Shown here piece after piece: positions 37,425 through 46,577 of a stretch of DNA of 64,000 nt (position 1 is its first letter; the number at the start of each line of letters is the position of its first letter). The position numbers and the translations under genes are program-made. The DNA lies in NCBI GenBank assembly GCA_937988775.1, contig CALKHP010000004.1:32513-96512 (forward strand), in the 5' to 3' direction. The DNA is from an uncultured Alphaproteobacteria bacterium (GTDB taxonomy: Bacteria > Pseudomonadota > Alphaproteobacteria > Rhizobiales > Beijerinckiaceae). Below the pieces are notes generated by a model, which made no database searches, was not told the origin of the DNA, and saw nothing but the letters and a program-made list of their open reading frames with translations.

Positions 37425-38438
37425 GTGGTCCGTTTTTCGGTTCTAGACCTTTCCCCGATCGTGCAGGGCGGCGATGCGGCCGCCGCATTCGCCAATTCGC
37501 GCGACCTTGCCCGGCATGCCGAAGCGTGGGGCTATCACCGCTACTGGCTCGCCGAGCATCACAACATGCCCGGCATCGCCAGCGCCGCGACCGCGCTGGT
37601 GATCTCCCATGTCGCGGCCGCGACCAGCACGATCCGCGTCGGCGCCGGCGGCATCATGCTGCCCAATCATGCGCCGCTCGTCATCGCCGAGCAGTTCGGC
37701 ACGCTCGAGGCGCTCTATCCCGGCCGCATCGATCTCGGCCTCGGCCGGGCGCCCGGCACCGACCAGCGCACGGTCAGGGCGCTGCGCCGCGAGCAGTTCC
37801 AGGCCGAGGATACGTTTCCGCGCGACGTCGTCGAGTTGCAGGCGCTGCTCGGCCCCGTGCAGCCGAATCAGGTCGTGCGCGCCGTGCCCGGCGCCGGCAG
37901 CAACGTGCCGCTCTATATCCTCGGCTCGAGCCTGTTCGGCGCCCAGCTTGCCGCCTATCTCGGCCTGCCGTTCGCTTTCGCGGCGCATTTCGCGCCCGAT
38001 CACCTGATGGAGGCGCTGGAACTCTACCGCACGCAATTCCGGCCCTCCGAGCAATTGGCCAAACCTCACGCCATGGTCGGCGTCGGCGTGTTCGCCGCCG
38101 ATAGCGATGTGGAAGCGCGTCGGCTGTTCTCCTCGCAGCAGCAGCAATTCATCCAGCTCAGGCGCGGCACGCCCGGCCCCTTGCCGCCGCCGGTTGACGA
38201 CATGGAGAGCTTCTGGTCGCCGCAGGAGAAGATCAATGTCGGGCGCTCTCTCGCGCATGCCATCGTGGGGTCGCCGCAGACGGTCGGCCGCGGCATCGAG
38301 GCCTTTCTCGCGCTGACCCAGGCCGATGAACTGATCGTCGCCAGCCAGATTTTCGATCACGCGGCGCGGCTGCGTTCCTATGAAATCGTCGCGGATTTGT
38401 GCGAAAAACTTGCCAGCACCGGCTCAGTCACGGCATAA
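37425..38438 (+). CDS. LLM-class flavin-dependent oxidoreductase
   Basis: Bacterial-luciferase-like flavin monooxygenase or reductase of 337 residues. It starts VVRFSVLDLSPIVQGGDAA and contains the family's YHRYWLAEHHNMPGIASAAT, GGIMLPNHAPLVIAEQFGTL and IDLGLGRAPGTDQ segments, close to the YhbW group. The start is a GTG at 37425 with AGGAG 6 bases before it; no ATG is suitable. It is divergent from the aldolase gene. Natural substrate is unknown. Confidence 0.9.
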   Translation: MVRFSVLDLSPIVQGGDAAAAFANSRDLARHAEAWGYHRYWLAEHHNMPGIASAATALVISHVAAATSTIRVGAGGIMLPNHAPLVIAEQFGTLEALYPGRIDLGLGRAPGTDQRTVRALRREQFQAEDTFPRDVVELQALLGPVQPNQVVRAVPGAGSNVPLYILGSSLFGAQLAAYLGLPFAFAAHFAPDHLMEALELYRTQFRPSEQLAKPHAMVGVGVFAADSDVEARRLFSSQQQQFIQLRRGTPGPLPPPVDDMESFWSPQEKINVGRSLAHAIVGSPQTVGRGIEAFLALTQADELIVASQIFDHAARLRSYEIVADLCEKLASTGSVTA

Positions 38439-38666
38439 GCGCATTGGCTCCGCTCGAGGAGCCGCGGGAACCTTTCGGCGCGCCGCGCGTTGTTGCGCGT
38501 GCTCCCGGCCTGCCGGGCCGAGGCCGGACATTCTTTCGCCGCGCCGCTATCGCCATCATGGCGGCCGTCCAGCATCCCGAACCCCGTGCCGCCCGTGACA
38601 CCTGCCGCGCGGCAGGCGGGCTTTCACGCGCCGCAGCGGCGGAGCCACGCGAAACGAGGAGGAATT

Positions 38667-40901
38667 GTGCGGAAACTGGTCATCTACGGGGGAGCCTTTC
38701 TGCTGACGGTTGCCTGCGCGGCCCTGGTGGTGGTTCTCCTGGCGAGCACCTTTCTCGGACAATGGGCGCGCCGCGATGTCGAGCTGCGCTCGCGTCTGAT
38801 CTTCAACTCCATCCATGACAGCCTGAACCTTGCGCTCCAGTCCGGCGCGCCCGGCAATGTGGTCGGCCTGTTCGAGCGCGTCTCGCAGGATGACCGCATG
38901 CTCGCCATCGGCTATTGCGACGCCTCGGGCAGCATGCGCTACCTGTCGAAGACCATGCCGAAGGACTTTTCCTGCGCCGAGGCGGAGCGCGCCCAGCGCC
39001 AGGGCCCCTTCACCGAGGATATTGACGGCCGCCACATCCATGTCGCGGTGTTCCCGGTCACCGGCGCCGGCGGCGCCACGGGCAATCTCGTGCTGCTGCA
39101 CGATCTCACCTATGCGCAGAAGCGCGTGGCGCGCGCGGAAACCTATCTCGCCATCATCCTCGGCATCATCATCCTGGTCAGCGGCGCGCTCGCCACCGCG
39201 GTGATCGTGCTCTCGATCGGCGGCTGGGTGCGCGGCCTCCGGCAATCGATCGTCAATGTGCAATCGGGCCATGATGTCGAGCGCACGATGAAGACTCTCG
39301 GGCCGCTCGGCGAGGAACTGCGCGACGTGCTGCGCCAGATGGCGCTGAGCGGCAACGCCATCGACGGCGAGCGCGTGAGCTGGACCACCGACACCCTGCG
39401 CCAGGTCATGACGGAGAACCTGCCCGGCGCCGAGGTGCTCGTGGTCTCCAACCGCGAGCCCTATATCCACAACCACGCCGAGGACGGCGTCGATCTGCAG
39501 ATCCCGGCCAGTGGCCTCGTCTCGGCGCTCGAGCCGGTGATGCGCGCCTGTGGCGGCACCTGGATCGCGCATGGCAGCGGCGATGCCGATCGCGAGACGG
39601 TCGACAAGGACGATCGCCTGCTGGTGCCGCCGAGCGACCCGTCCTACACGCTCCGGCGCGTCTGGCTCACCGACGAGGAGCAGGACGGCTATTATTACGG
39701 CCTCGCCAATGAGGGGCTGTGGCCGTTGTGCCATATCGCCTTCGTGCAGCCGAATTTCCGCGAATCGGATTGGCAGGCCTACAAGACCGTCAACGAGCGT
39801 TTTGCCGATGCCGTCGCCAGGGAAGCAGAGAGCGATGCCCCGATCGTGCTGATCCAGGATTATCATTTCGGTCTGCTGCCGCGCATGGTGCGCGAGCGCC
39901 TGCCCAATGCGACCATCATCACCTTCTGGCATATCCCGTGGCCGAATTCCGAGACGTTCGGCATCTTCCCGTGGAAGGAGGAGATCATCGACGGCCTGCT
40001 CGGCTCGTCGATCCTCGGCTTCCACACCCAGTTCCACTGCAACAACTTCCTCGAGACCGTCGACCGCTTCGTCGAAAGCCGCATCGACCGCGAGGCCGCC
40101 TCTGTCACCCTGCGCGGCGAGGAAACCTTCATCAGGCCCTATCCGATCTCGATCGAGTGGCCGCCGGCGGCGCTCGCCCGCCAGGCGCCGGTGCCCGATT
40201 GCCGCGCCAATGTGCGCCGGCGCCTCCGCCTCGCCCCCGACGTCAAGCTCGCGGTCGGCATCGAGCGCTTCGATTACACCAAGGGCATCGTCGACCGTAT
40301 GCAGGCGATCGATTCGTTCCTCGCCAACCATCCCGAATGGCTCGGCCGCTTCGTGTTCGTGCAGGCGGCGGCGCCCTCGCGCAGCAAATTGCCGGCCTAC
40401 CGCCATTTGCAGGAGGAGGCCGAGCGGCTGACGCGCGAGGTCAACGCCAAATACGGCACGCCGGACTGGCAGCCGATCCGGCTCGTCGTGCGTCATCATG
40501 GCCCGGACGAGGTGTTCGAGCTGTTTCGCGCTGCCGATATCTGCCTCGTCTCCAGCCTGCATGACGGCATGAACCTCGTCGCCAAGGAATTCATCGCCGC
40601 GCGCGACGACGAGGAAGGCGTGCTCATCCTGTCGAATTTCGCCGGTGCTGCGCGCGAACTCTCGGAGGCGATCATCGGCAACCCCTATGACCCCCATGCC
40701 ATGGGCGAGGCGATCCAGCGCGCCCTCGACATGCCGGTGGCCGAGCAGCGCGAGCGCATGCGGCTGATGCGCGAGCAGGTCAGTTCGCGCAACGTCTATC
40801 GCTGGGCCGGCCGCATGCTGGTCAACGCCAGCCAGTTGCGCAAGCGCCAGCATCTGCTTTCCCTGACGGAAAGCTCCGAGCCCGGCGGGTACAGCATATG
40901 A
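38667..40901 (+). CDS. otsA: Membrane-anchored trehalose-6-phosphate synthase with N-terminal extracytoplasmic domain
   Basis: Fusion of 744 residues. Residues 1-27 form a membrane span (LVIYGGAFLLTVACAALVVV), about 28-150 a putative extracytoplasmic domain, about 155-180 a second span (LAIILGIIILVSGALATAVI), then a HAMP-like linker and a GT20 glycosyltransferase from about residue 255. GT20 motifs: VLVVSNREPYIHNHAE, FWHIPWPNSETF, GFHTQFHCNNFLET, GIERFDYTKGIVDRM and SSLHDGMNLVAKEFIAARDD. The enzyme should join UDP-glucose and glucose 6-phosphate in the cytoplasm. The GTG at 38667 follows a strong GAGGAGGA. It overlaps otsB as ATGA. The sensor-like half suggests control by an external signal, which is inference. 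Confidence 0.88.
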   Translation: MRKLVIYGGAFLLTVACAALVVVLLASTFLGQWARRDVELRSRLIFNSIHDSLNLALQSGAPGNVVGLFERVSQDDRMLAIGYCDASGSMRYLSKTMPKDFSCAEAERAQRQGPFTEDIDGRHIHVAVFPVTGAGGATGNLVLLHDLTYAQKRVARAETYLAIILGIIILVSGALATAVIVLSIGGWVRGLRQSIVNVQSGHDVERTMKTLGPLGEELRDVLRQMALSGNAIDGERVSWTTDTLRQVMTENLPGAEVLVVSNREPYIHNHAEDGVDLQIPASGLVSALEPVMRACGGTWIAHGSGDADRETVDKDDRLLVPPSDPSYTLRRVWLTDEEQDGYYYGLANEGLWPLCHIAFVQPNFRESDWQAYKTVNERFADAVAREAESDAPIVLIQDYHFGLLPRMVRERLPNATIITFWHIPWPNSETFGIFPWKEEIIDGLLGSSILGFHTQFHCNNFLETVDRFVESRIDREAASVTLRGEETFIRPYPISIEWPPAALARQAPVPDCRANVRRRLRLAPDVKLAVGIERFDYTKGIVDRMQAIDSFLANHPEWLGRFVFVQAAAPSRSKLPAYRHLQEEAERLTREVNAKYGTPDWQPIRLVVRHHGPDEVFELFRAADICLVSSLHDGMNLVAKEFIAARDDEEGVLILSNFAGAARELSEAIIGNPYDPHAMGEAIQRALDMPVAEQRERMRLMREQVSSRNVYRWAGRMLVNASQLRKRQHLLSLTESSEPGGYSI

Positions 40902-41683
40902 GCACCATCGGCGGCCGCGCGCCGCCCGCCCCTCATGCCGAAGAAAACTGGGCCATGTTCCTCGATTTCGACGGCACTCTGACGGAAATCGCCCGCCGGC
41001 CCGAGGAGGTCGTCGTCGCCGCAGACCTCGCCGCCGTGATGGTGCGGCTGGGAGAGCGCTGTGGCGGCGCGCTGGCGCTGGTCAGCGGCCGCAAGATCAC
41101 CGATCTCGACCGCTTCTTCGCGCCCTCGCGCTTCGACGCGGCCGGGCTGCACGGCATGGAAATGCGCGTTGCGGGCGCGCCGCTCGGCGCGCCGCGCGAT
41201 CACGGCGCGGACCTGCAACTCGTGCTGCCGGGCCTCGCCGAGCGCTTCGCCGCCGAGCCCGGCCTGCTGCTCGAGGACAAGGGCGTGGCGATCGCGGCGC
41301 ATTGGCGCCAGGCGCCGGAAAAGGCCGATGCGGCCATGGGCCTGATGCAGGCCGCCGTGCAGCAGCTTGGCGCGGGGTTCCGGCTCCAGTTCGGCAAATC
41401 CGTGTGCGAGATCGTCGCCGCCGCCGCCGACAAGGGCCAGGCGATCGAGACCTTGATGCGCACCGCGCCCTATCTTGGCCGTCGTCCGCTGTTTATTGGC
41501 GACGACCTCACCGACGAACACGGCTTTCGCGCCGTCAACGCCGCCGGTGGCGTCAGCGTCAAGGTCGGCGCGGGTGAAACCATTGCCGGCTACCGGCTTG
41601 CCGGGCCGGCCAACGTGCTCACCACGCTGCGCGACTGGGCGGCGGGACGCGCGATCTCTCCCGAACAGGATTTTGCTTCATGA
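40898..41683 (+). CDS. otsB: Trehalose-6-phosphate phosphatase
   Basis: HAD phosphatase that makes trehalose from trehalose 6-phosphate. The 261 residues have motif I MFLDFDGTLTEIARRPE, the trehalose-phosphatase segment LALVSGRKITDLDRFF, AGLHGMEMR in the cap, and motif IV FIGDDLTDEHGFRAVNA. It overlaps the synthase by four bases and the following GH15 gene by four bases, so all three are translationally coupled. Confidence 0.95.
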   Translation: MSTIGGRAPPAPHAEENWAMFLDFDGTLTEIARRPEEVVVAADLAAVMVRLGERCGGALALVSGRKITDLDRFFAPSRFDAAGLHGMEMRVAGAPLGAPRDHGADLQLVLPGLAERFAAEPGLLLEDKGVAIAAHWRQAPEKADAAMGLMQAAVQQLGAGFRLQFGKSVCEIVAAAADKGQAIETLMRTAPYLGRRPLFIGDDLTDEHGFRAVNAAGGVSVKVGAGETIAGYRLAGPANVLTTLRDWAAGRAISPEQDFAS

Positions 41684-43473
41684 CTTCTCTCGACGTCGCC
41701 GTTATCGGCAATTGCGCCCTTTCGGCGATCATCGACCGCCAGGCTGATATCGTCTGGTCGTGTTTCCCGCATTTCGCCGGCGAACCGGTGCTCTACAGCC
41801 TTCTCGACGAGGCACGCGCCGGGGAGGATGCCGGCGACGGCGTGTTCGCCATCACGCTCGAGAACATGACGCATTGCGAGCAGGCCTATATCGAGAACAC
41901 GCCGGTGCTGGTCTCCACCTTGTCCGACAAGGATGGCAACGTGCTGGAGATCACCGATTTCGCGCCGCGTTTCGAGCAATACGGCCGCATGTTCCGGCCG
42001 CCGATGCTGATCCGCCGCGTGCGGCCGGTGCATGGCCGGCCGCGCATCAGCGTCAAGCTCAGGCCGCGCTTCGGCTGGGGCGAGGAGAAGCCGGAACTGA
42101 CGCGCGGCAGCAATCATATCCGCTTCGTCGGCAGCGAACAGGCGCTGAGACTCACCACCGATATCTCCGTGACCTATGTGCTGGAGAGCACGCCCTTCCT
42201 GCTCGACCGGCCGACCTCGTTCTTCTTCGGCTCGGACGAGGCGCTGCGCGCCAGCGTCGAGACCAGTTCGCGCGAGTTCCTCGAGCGCACCATCGATCAC
42301 TGGCGCGGCTGGGTACGCTCGCTGTCGATCCCGTTCGAGTGGCAGGATGCCGTCATCCGCGCCGCCATCAGCCTGAAATTGTGTAATTTCGAGGAATCGG
42401 GCGCCATCGTCGCGGCGCTGACCTCGTCGATCCCCGAGGCGCCGGGTACCGAGCGCAACTGGGATTACCGCTATTGCTGGCTGCGCGACGCCTATTTCGT
42501 CATTCACGCCCTGAACCGGCTCGGCGTGACGCGCACCATGGAAGACTACATCACCTATATCAACAACCTCGTCGCCGACAGCGGCACCGCCGAGTTGCAG
42601 CCGCTCTACGGCATCAACCGCGCCGCTATTCTCGACGAGCGCGTCGCTGCCAATTTAGCCGGCTATCAGGGTATGGGGCCGGTGCGCGTCGGCAATGCCG
42701 CCTATCTCCAGAAACAGAACGACGTCTATGGCAGCGTGATCCTTGCCGTCACGCACACCTTCTTCGACCGGCGCATGATCCGGCCCGCCAATCTGCGGCT
42801 GTTCGAGGAGCTGGAGCGGCTCGGCGAGCGCGCTGCGGCGGTGTTCGACCAGCCCGATGCCGGCCCGTGGGAGTTGCGCACCATGGCGAGCGTGCACACG
42901 TTTTCGAGCGCGATGTGCTGGGCGGCCTGCGATCGCCTCGCCAAGATCGCCGGGGCGCTCGGCCTCGACGACCGGCGCCGGTACTGGCGCGACGAGGCCG
43001 AGCGCCTGCACGCCACCATTCTGGCGCGGACCTGGAACGCCGACATCAACAGCTTCGCCTCGACCTTCGACGGCAAGGATCTCGATGCCACGCTGCTGCT
43101 GCTGCACGAACTCGATTTCCTGCCCGCCAGCGATCCGCGCATCGTCGCCACCATCGAGGCGGTCGGGCGCGAATTGCAGCATGACGGGCTGCTCTATCGC
43201 TACAAGGTGCGCGACGATTTCGGCCAGCCCGAGACCGCCTTCCTGATCTGCACCTTCTGGTATGTCGATGCGCTCAATGCCATCGGCCGCAAGCAGGAGG
43301 CGCGCGACCTGTTCACGCGCGCCCTGTCGTTGCGCAACTCGTTCGGCCTGCTGGCCGAGGACGTCGATTTCAAGACCGGCGCGCTATGGGGCAACTTCCC
43401 GCAAGCCTATTCGATGGTCGGCCTGATCAATTCGGCGACCTTGCTGAGCCGGCGCTGGGAAGATGCTTTCTAA
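41680..43473 (+). CDS. GH15-family glycoside hydrolase (glucoamylase/trehalase-like)
   Basis: 597-residue cytoplasmic inverting alpha-glucosidase homologue without a signal peptide. An N-terminal beta-domain (DVAVIGNCALSAIIDRQADIVWSCFPHFAG) precedes the (alpha/alpha)6 barrel. RNWDYRYCWLRDAYFVIHAL and GPWELRTMASVHTFSSAM hold the two GH15 carboxylates, and QPETAFLICTFWYVDAL is the C-terminal signature. Some bacterial GH15 members are trehalases; coupling to otsA and otsB makes trehalose or a derivative a likely substrate, but glucoamylase activity is possible. Its start overlaps the otsB stop as ATGA. Confidence 0.9.
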   Translation: MTSLDVAVIGNCALSAIIDRQADIVWSCFPHFAGEPVLYSLLDEARAGEDAGDGVFAITLENMTHCEQAYIENTPVLVSTLSDKDGNVLEITDFAPRFEQYGRMFRPPMLIRRVRPVHGRPRISVKLRPRFGWGEEKPELTRGSNHIRFVGSEQALRLTTDISVTYVLESTPFLLDRPTSFFFGSDEALRASVETSSREFLERTIDHWRGWVRSLSIPFEWQDAVIRAAISLKLCNFEESGAIVAALTSSIPEAPGTERNWDYRYCWLRDAYFVIHALNRLGVTRTMEDYITYINNLVADSGTAELQPLYGINRAAILDERVAANLAGYQGMGPVRVGNAAYLQKQNDVYGSVILAVTHTFFDRRMIRPANLRLFEELERLGERAAAVFDQPDAGPWELRTMASVHTFSSAMCWAACDRLAKIAGALGLDDRRRYWRDEAERLHATILARTWNADINSFASTFDGKDLDATLLLLHELDFLPASDPRIVATIEAVGRELQHDGLLYRYKVRDDFGQPETAFLICTFWYVDALNAIGRKQEARDLFTRALSLRNSFGLLAEDVDFKTGALWGNFPQAYSMVGLINSATLLSRRWEDAF

Positions 43474-43491
43474 AGGGTTGGTCGCAAGAAG

Positions 43492-43525
43492 CATCGGACG
43501 GAACCCGCTTGCGGGCCGTCCGATG
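43492..43525. terminator. Bidirectional terminator hairpin after the trehalose operon
   Basis: Inverted repeat CATCGGACGG/CCGTCCGATG (10-base arms, 43492-43501 and 43516-43525), whose loop itself pairs CCCGC/GCGGG, followed by TTTGG on the plus strand. It lies between the convergent GH15 gene and the small minus-strand gene at 43532. Confidence 0.7.
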
Positions 43526-43531
43526 TTTGGT

Positions 43532-43828
43532 TCACGCGTCGCAGGGCGGCTTGCCCGCGTCCGAGCACGGCGCGCCGAAGGCGCCGCTATAATCGATCTG
43601 GAACTGGTGCAGCACCGCGTGCAGGTCGTCGATCAGCTTTTCGGCGCCGATATCGATGGCCGCCTGGATATCCCACAGCAGCACGCGGCGCAGAAAGGCC
43701 GGACCCTGCCGCAGATGCAGTTGATAGCTGGCGCGCAGGATCGCCTGGTCGGAGGACAGCCGGACGGGGATCATGGCGCCGGCCATCAGGGCGTCTGCGG
43801 AAAGGTGTGGCTGTACATGGGCAGGCAT
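43532..43828 (-). CDS. Small hypothetical protein
   Basis: 98-residue protein not recognised as a member of a known family. The sequence is soluble and amphipathic, with a helical central part (LRASYQLHLRQGPAFLRRVL, then a region ending in LIDDLHAVLHQFQIDY) and a C-terminus with two Cys. GGAG lies 6 bases upstream of the ATG at 43828, a good ribosome site, and the frame uses codons like its neighbours, so it is probably real. It is between the trehalose operon and the catabolic region, convergent with GH15. Confidence 0.55.
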   Translation of the reverse strand: MPAHVQPHLSADALMAGAMIPVRLSSDQAILRASYQLHLRQGPAFLRRVLLWDIQAAIDIGAEKLIDDLHAVLHQFQIDYSGAFGAPCSDAGKPPCDA

Positions 43829-43985
43829 CGCTCCGCTCCCTTGGTTCGATCGGACGCTACGGGCCATTCTTGTGCGAATAATGGCCTGGTTAGCGCGGCA
43901 AGATGAAATTTAGATGGCGGCGGCGCGAAGCGCGGTAAGTTTGCGCACGTGGGGCGTGCGGGAGATGGGTGGCGGTCGCGGCGGC

Positions 43986-44852
43986 TTACTCCGCGACCAG
44001 CACCAGTTCCATCGTCATCAGCACCGGATTTTGCCCGCGTATCAGGCGCCCCTCGGCCATCTGGCCGGTATAATCGACCAGGCCGATATCGAGCGTGGCG
44101 ACATGGCCGCCATCGGGGCCGGGCGCGATATGCGCGTTGCGCAAGTAGATTTCCGTGGCGAAGTTTCCGATCACGATACCGTGCTCGAAGCGGGCGCCGA
44201 TCGTCGAGCCGACGCCGCCGCGCAATGTCGCGCGCGCGATGCCGTGTTGAGCGCAGAAGGTTTCGAGGCAGCCGGCGAAATCCTGGTTCGGCCGCAGCCG
44301 GAGCGCGAAGGCGCGCGCGTCGGTCTTCGCGCCGGTGGGCGGGCGCGGTACCGGCTCGAACAGCTTGAAATTGGTTTCGGGGTCGACGCGGCCCTCGAAT
44401 CCGGCGCCGTCGAGCCCGAAGGCGCTGACGCGCGCCTCGCTGGCGACAATGGTCTCCTCGGGCAGGATATGGCCGCCGCAGCGCTTGCCGTCGGCCTCGC
44501 GCCACAGCGCGTGGGTGTGAAAGAACGGCTGGCCGTCGCGCTGGCCGAAGGTCATGGCGCCGCTTTCGAGCAGGGTTACGCCGGCGGGGCGAAATTGCGC
44601 GCTGTAGAAGGCGGCGTGCTCGCCCGTTTCCGACAGCGCCGGCATGACATAGGCGAAGGGCGCCAGCGCCAGTTGCCCGAATTCGACCACGCCGCTGGTG
44701 AACCCTTCCGCCGCGAAGCCACGGCGCACGGCCTCCAGCAGAGGCAGGCCGGCCTGCAGCACCATGTCGAAGGCGCGCCCGCGCGCCTCCACGGCAAGGA
44801 TGCGTTCGGCCGCGGCCGGTCCGGGCTGGTCGATGCGCGTCGGCAGGCTCAT
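43986..44852 (-). CDS. Tandem PCC/DUF296-domain protein
   Basis: 288-residue protein with two PCC-like (plants and prokaryotes conserved, DUF296) domains. The first (about residues 25-150) has RGFAAEGFTSGVVEFGQLAL and a His-rich segment FFHTHALWREADGKRCGGH like the metal-binding motif of bacterial PCC proteins; the second (about 175-288) has RAFALRLRPNQDFAGCLETF and GGVGSTIGARFEHG, and ends in MTMELVLVAE. No AT-hook is present, so plant-type DNA binding is not implied. Its start overlaps the acyl-CoA ligase stop as ATGA, which places it in a catabolic operon. Function unknown; an enzymatic role is possible. Confidence 0.78.
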   Translation of the reverse strand: MSLPTRIDQPGPAAAERILAVEARGRAFDMVLQAGLPLLEAVRRGFAAEGFTSGVVEFGQLALAPFAYVMPALSETGEHAAFYSAQFRPAGVTLLESGAMTFGQRDGQPFFHTHALWREADGKRCGGHILPEETIVASEARVSAFGLDGAGFEGRVDPETNFKLFEPVPRPPTGAKTDARAFALRLRPNQDFAGCLETFCAQHGIARATLRGGVGSTIGARFEHGIVIGNFATEIYLRNAHIAPGPDGGHVATLDIGLVDYTGQMAEGRLIRGQNPVLMTMELVLVAE

Positions 44853-46516
44853 GACTTGACCTTTCCGGCGGTGTCGCCGAGCAGGCCGCGCGCCTCCAGC
44901 TCGTCCCTGACCATGCGCTTGGGGATCTTGCCATAGCCGGATTTCGGCAGCGCCTCCCAGAAGAAGAAGCGCTTCGGCATCTTGTAGCGCGGGATTTTCG
45001 GCGCCAGGAACGCGGCCAGCGCTTTCTCGTCGAGCGCGCCCGGCTCGCGCGCCACGCAGACCGCGATGCCGACCTCCCCCCACATCGCATCGGGTACGCC
45101 GACCACCGCGACCTCGGCGACGCCCGGATGGGTCAGGATCTTCTCCTCGATCTCGCGCGGATAGATGTTGGAGCCGCCCGAGATGAACATGTCGGAGGCC
45201 CGGCCCGTGATGTAGAGGAAGCCTTCGCTGTCCATATGGCCGAGATCGCCGGTGCGGAACCAGCCGTCGCGGAACGATTTCGCGTTCGCCTCCGGGTTCT
45301 GGTAGTAGCCGGCGAACACTGCTGGCCCGATGACGCAGATTTCGCCGGTCTCGTTGGGCGCGAGTTCGCGGCCACTGTCGTCCTGGATCGCGATCTGCAT
45401 GCCGGTGCGCTCGAAGCCGCAGGTGCCGATCCTGGTGTTGCCGCCATCCTCCGGGTCGTGCAGGGCCGGCGGCAGCACGGTGATGTTGCCGGTGACCTCG
45501 CCGAGGCCGAAATATTGCACGATGACCTTGCCGAGCTTTTTCAGCGCCGTCTTCTGGTCCTCGCGATACATCGGCGCGCCGGCATAGATGATGTAGCGCA
45601 GCGAGGAATGATCGTACTGGTCGACAGCCGGATGCTCGGCCAGCATCTTCAGGATCGTCGGCACGGTGAAGATATTGGTGATGCGGTGCGTCTCGATCAG
45701 CCGGTAGGCTTCCTCGATGTCGAACCGCTCGGTCGGCAGCAGGATGGTGGTCGCGCCGCGCACGACCTGGTTGAGCTGGTGCACGCCGGCGCCGTGGCTG
45801 AGCGGCGCCACGACGAGCGAGGCATCTTCTTCCGTCGTGCCGGGCACGAGGTCGCACAGGTGGTTGGTCACGACATAGGCCATCTGGCCATGCGTCAGCA
45901 CCGCCGCCTTGGAGCGCCCGGTGGTGCCGGAGGTGAAGAAGAACCAGCACGGATCGTCATACTCGACGGCGGCGTTGGCGACCGCCTTGCCCTGGTTCTC
46001 GGCGATCACTGCGCCGACCGAGGTCTCGCCGAAATCTGCCTCGCCGAAGCGCAGCAGGACGGCGATGTCGGGCGCACCCGCCATCACCGCCCTGGCGTGG
46101 TCGGGAAAATCGGCCTGACACAGGAAGGCTTTCGCGCCCGAGGAGGTGGCGAGGTAGACGACTTCCTCCGGCATCAGCCGGAAATTCGTCGGCACCCAGA
46201 CCGCGCCGAGGCGGAAGGTGGCGAACATCGACCAGAACATCTCGGCCGAGTTCTTCGAATGCACCAGCACGCGGTCGCCCTTGCCGATGCCGCGTGCCGC
46301 GAGCCCCGCCGCCAGTGCCGAGACGGCGGCGTCGATCTCGGCCCAGCGCCATTGCCGCTCGCCCCAGATCAGGCCGGGCCGGTCGGGGAAGCGCCGCGCG
46401 TTCTGCGTCAGCATATGGGCGAGGTTCATCACCCGGCGCGAGACGGGCGCGACGCCGCCGGGCGGCGCCGAGGAGGCGGTTGGCGCGGCGCTGGCGGGGA
46501 TGGTCGAACTGGTCAC
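44849..46516 (-). CDS. AMP-binding acyl-CoA synthetase/ligase
   Basis: 555-residue ANL-superfamily ligase that activates a carboxylic acid to its CoA thioester through an adenylate. P-loop CWFFFTSGTTGRSKAAVLTHG, YFGLGEVTGNI, GWFRTGDLGHMDSEGFLYI and the catalytic Lys in GYGKIPKRMVRDEL are visible. The sequence is closest in pattern to medium/long-chain or aryl acid ligases of the fadD/menE-like set; substrate unassigned. It has no signal peptide; the N-terminal 25 residues are low-complexity Ala/Pro. It is coupled to the tandem PCC gene and lies 61 bases downstream of an IclR regulator on the same strand. Confidence 0.9.
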   Translation of the reverse strand: MTSSTIPASAAPTASSAPPGGVAPVSRRVMNLAHMLTQNARRFPDRPGLIWGERQWRWAEIDAAVSALAAGLAARGIGKGDRVLVHSKNSAEMFWSMFATFRLGAVWVPTNFRLMPEEVVYLATSSGAKAFLCQADFPDHARAVMAGAPDIAVLLRFGEADFGETSVGAVIAENQGKAVANAAVEYDDPCWFFFTSGTTGRSKAAVLTHGQMAYVVTNHLCDLVPGTTEEDASLVVAPLSHGAGVHQLNQVVRGATTILLPTERFDIEEAYRLIETHRITNIFTVPTILKMLAEHPAVDQYDHSSLRYIIYAGAPMYREDQKTALKKLGKVIVQYFGLGEVTGNITVLPPALHDPEDGGNTRIGTCGFERTGMQIAIQDDSGRELAPNETGEICVIGPAVFAGYYQNPEANAKSFRDGWFRTGDLGHMDSEGFLYITGRASDMFISGGSNIYPREIEEKILTHPGVAEVAVVGVPDAMWGEVGIAVCVAREPGALDEKALAAFLAPKIPRYKMPKRFFFWEALPKSGYGKIPKRMVRDELEARGLLGDTAGKVKS

Positions 46517-46577
46517 TGGGCTTGTCCTCGGTTGGAACGGACTTGAACTTTAACGGGCCGAATCCGGTTGATGGCGC

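Noticed and set aside
38556..40853. 765-codon open frame antisense to the trehalose-6-phosphate synthase gene
   Set aside because: Composition is typical of a GC-rich antisense shadow and it has no recognisable motif.
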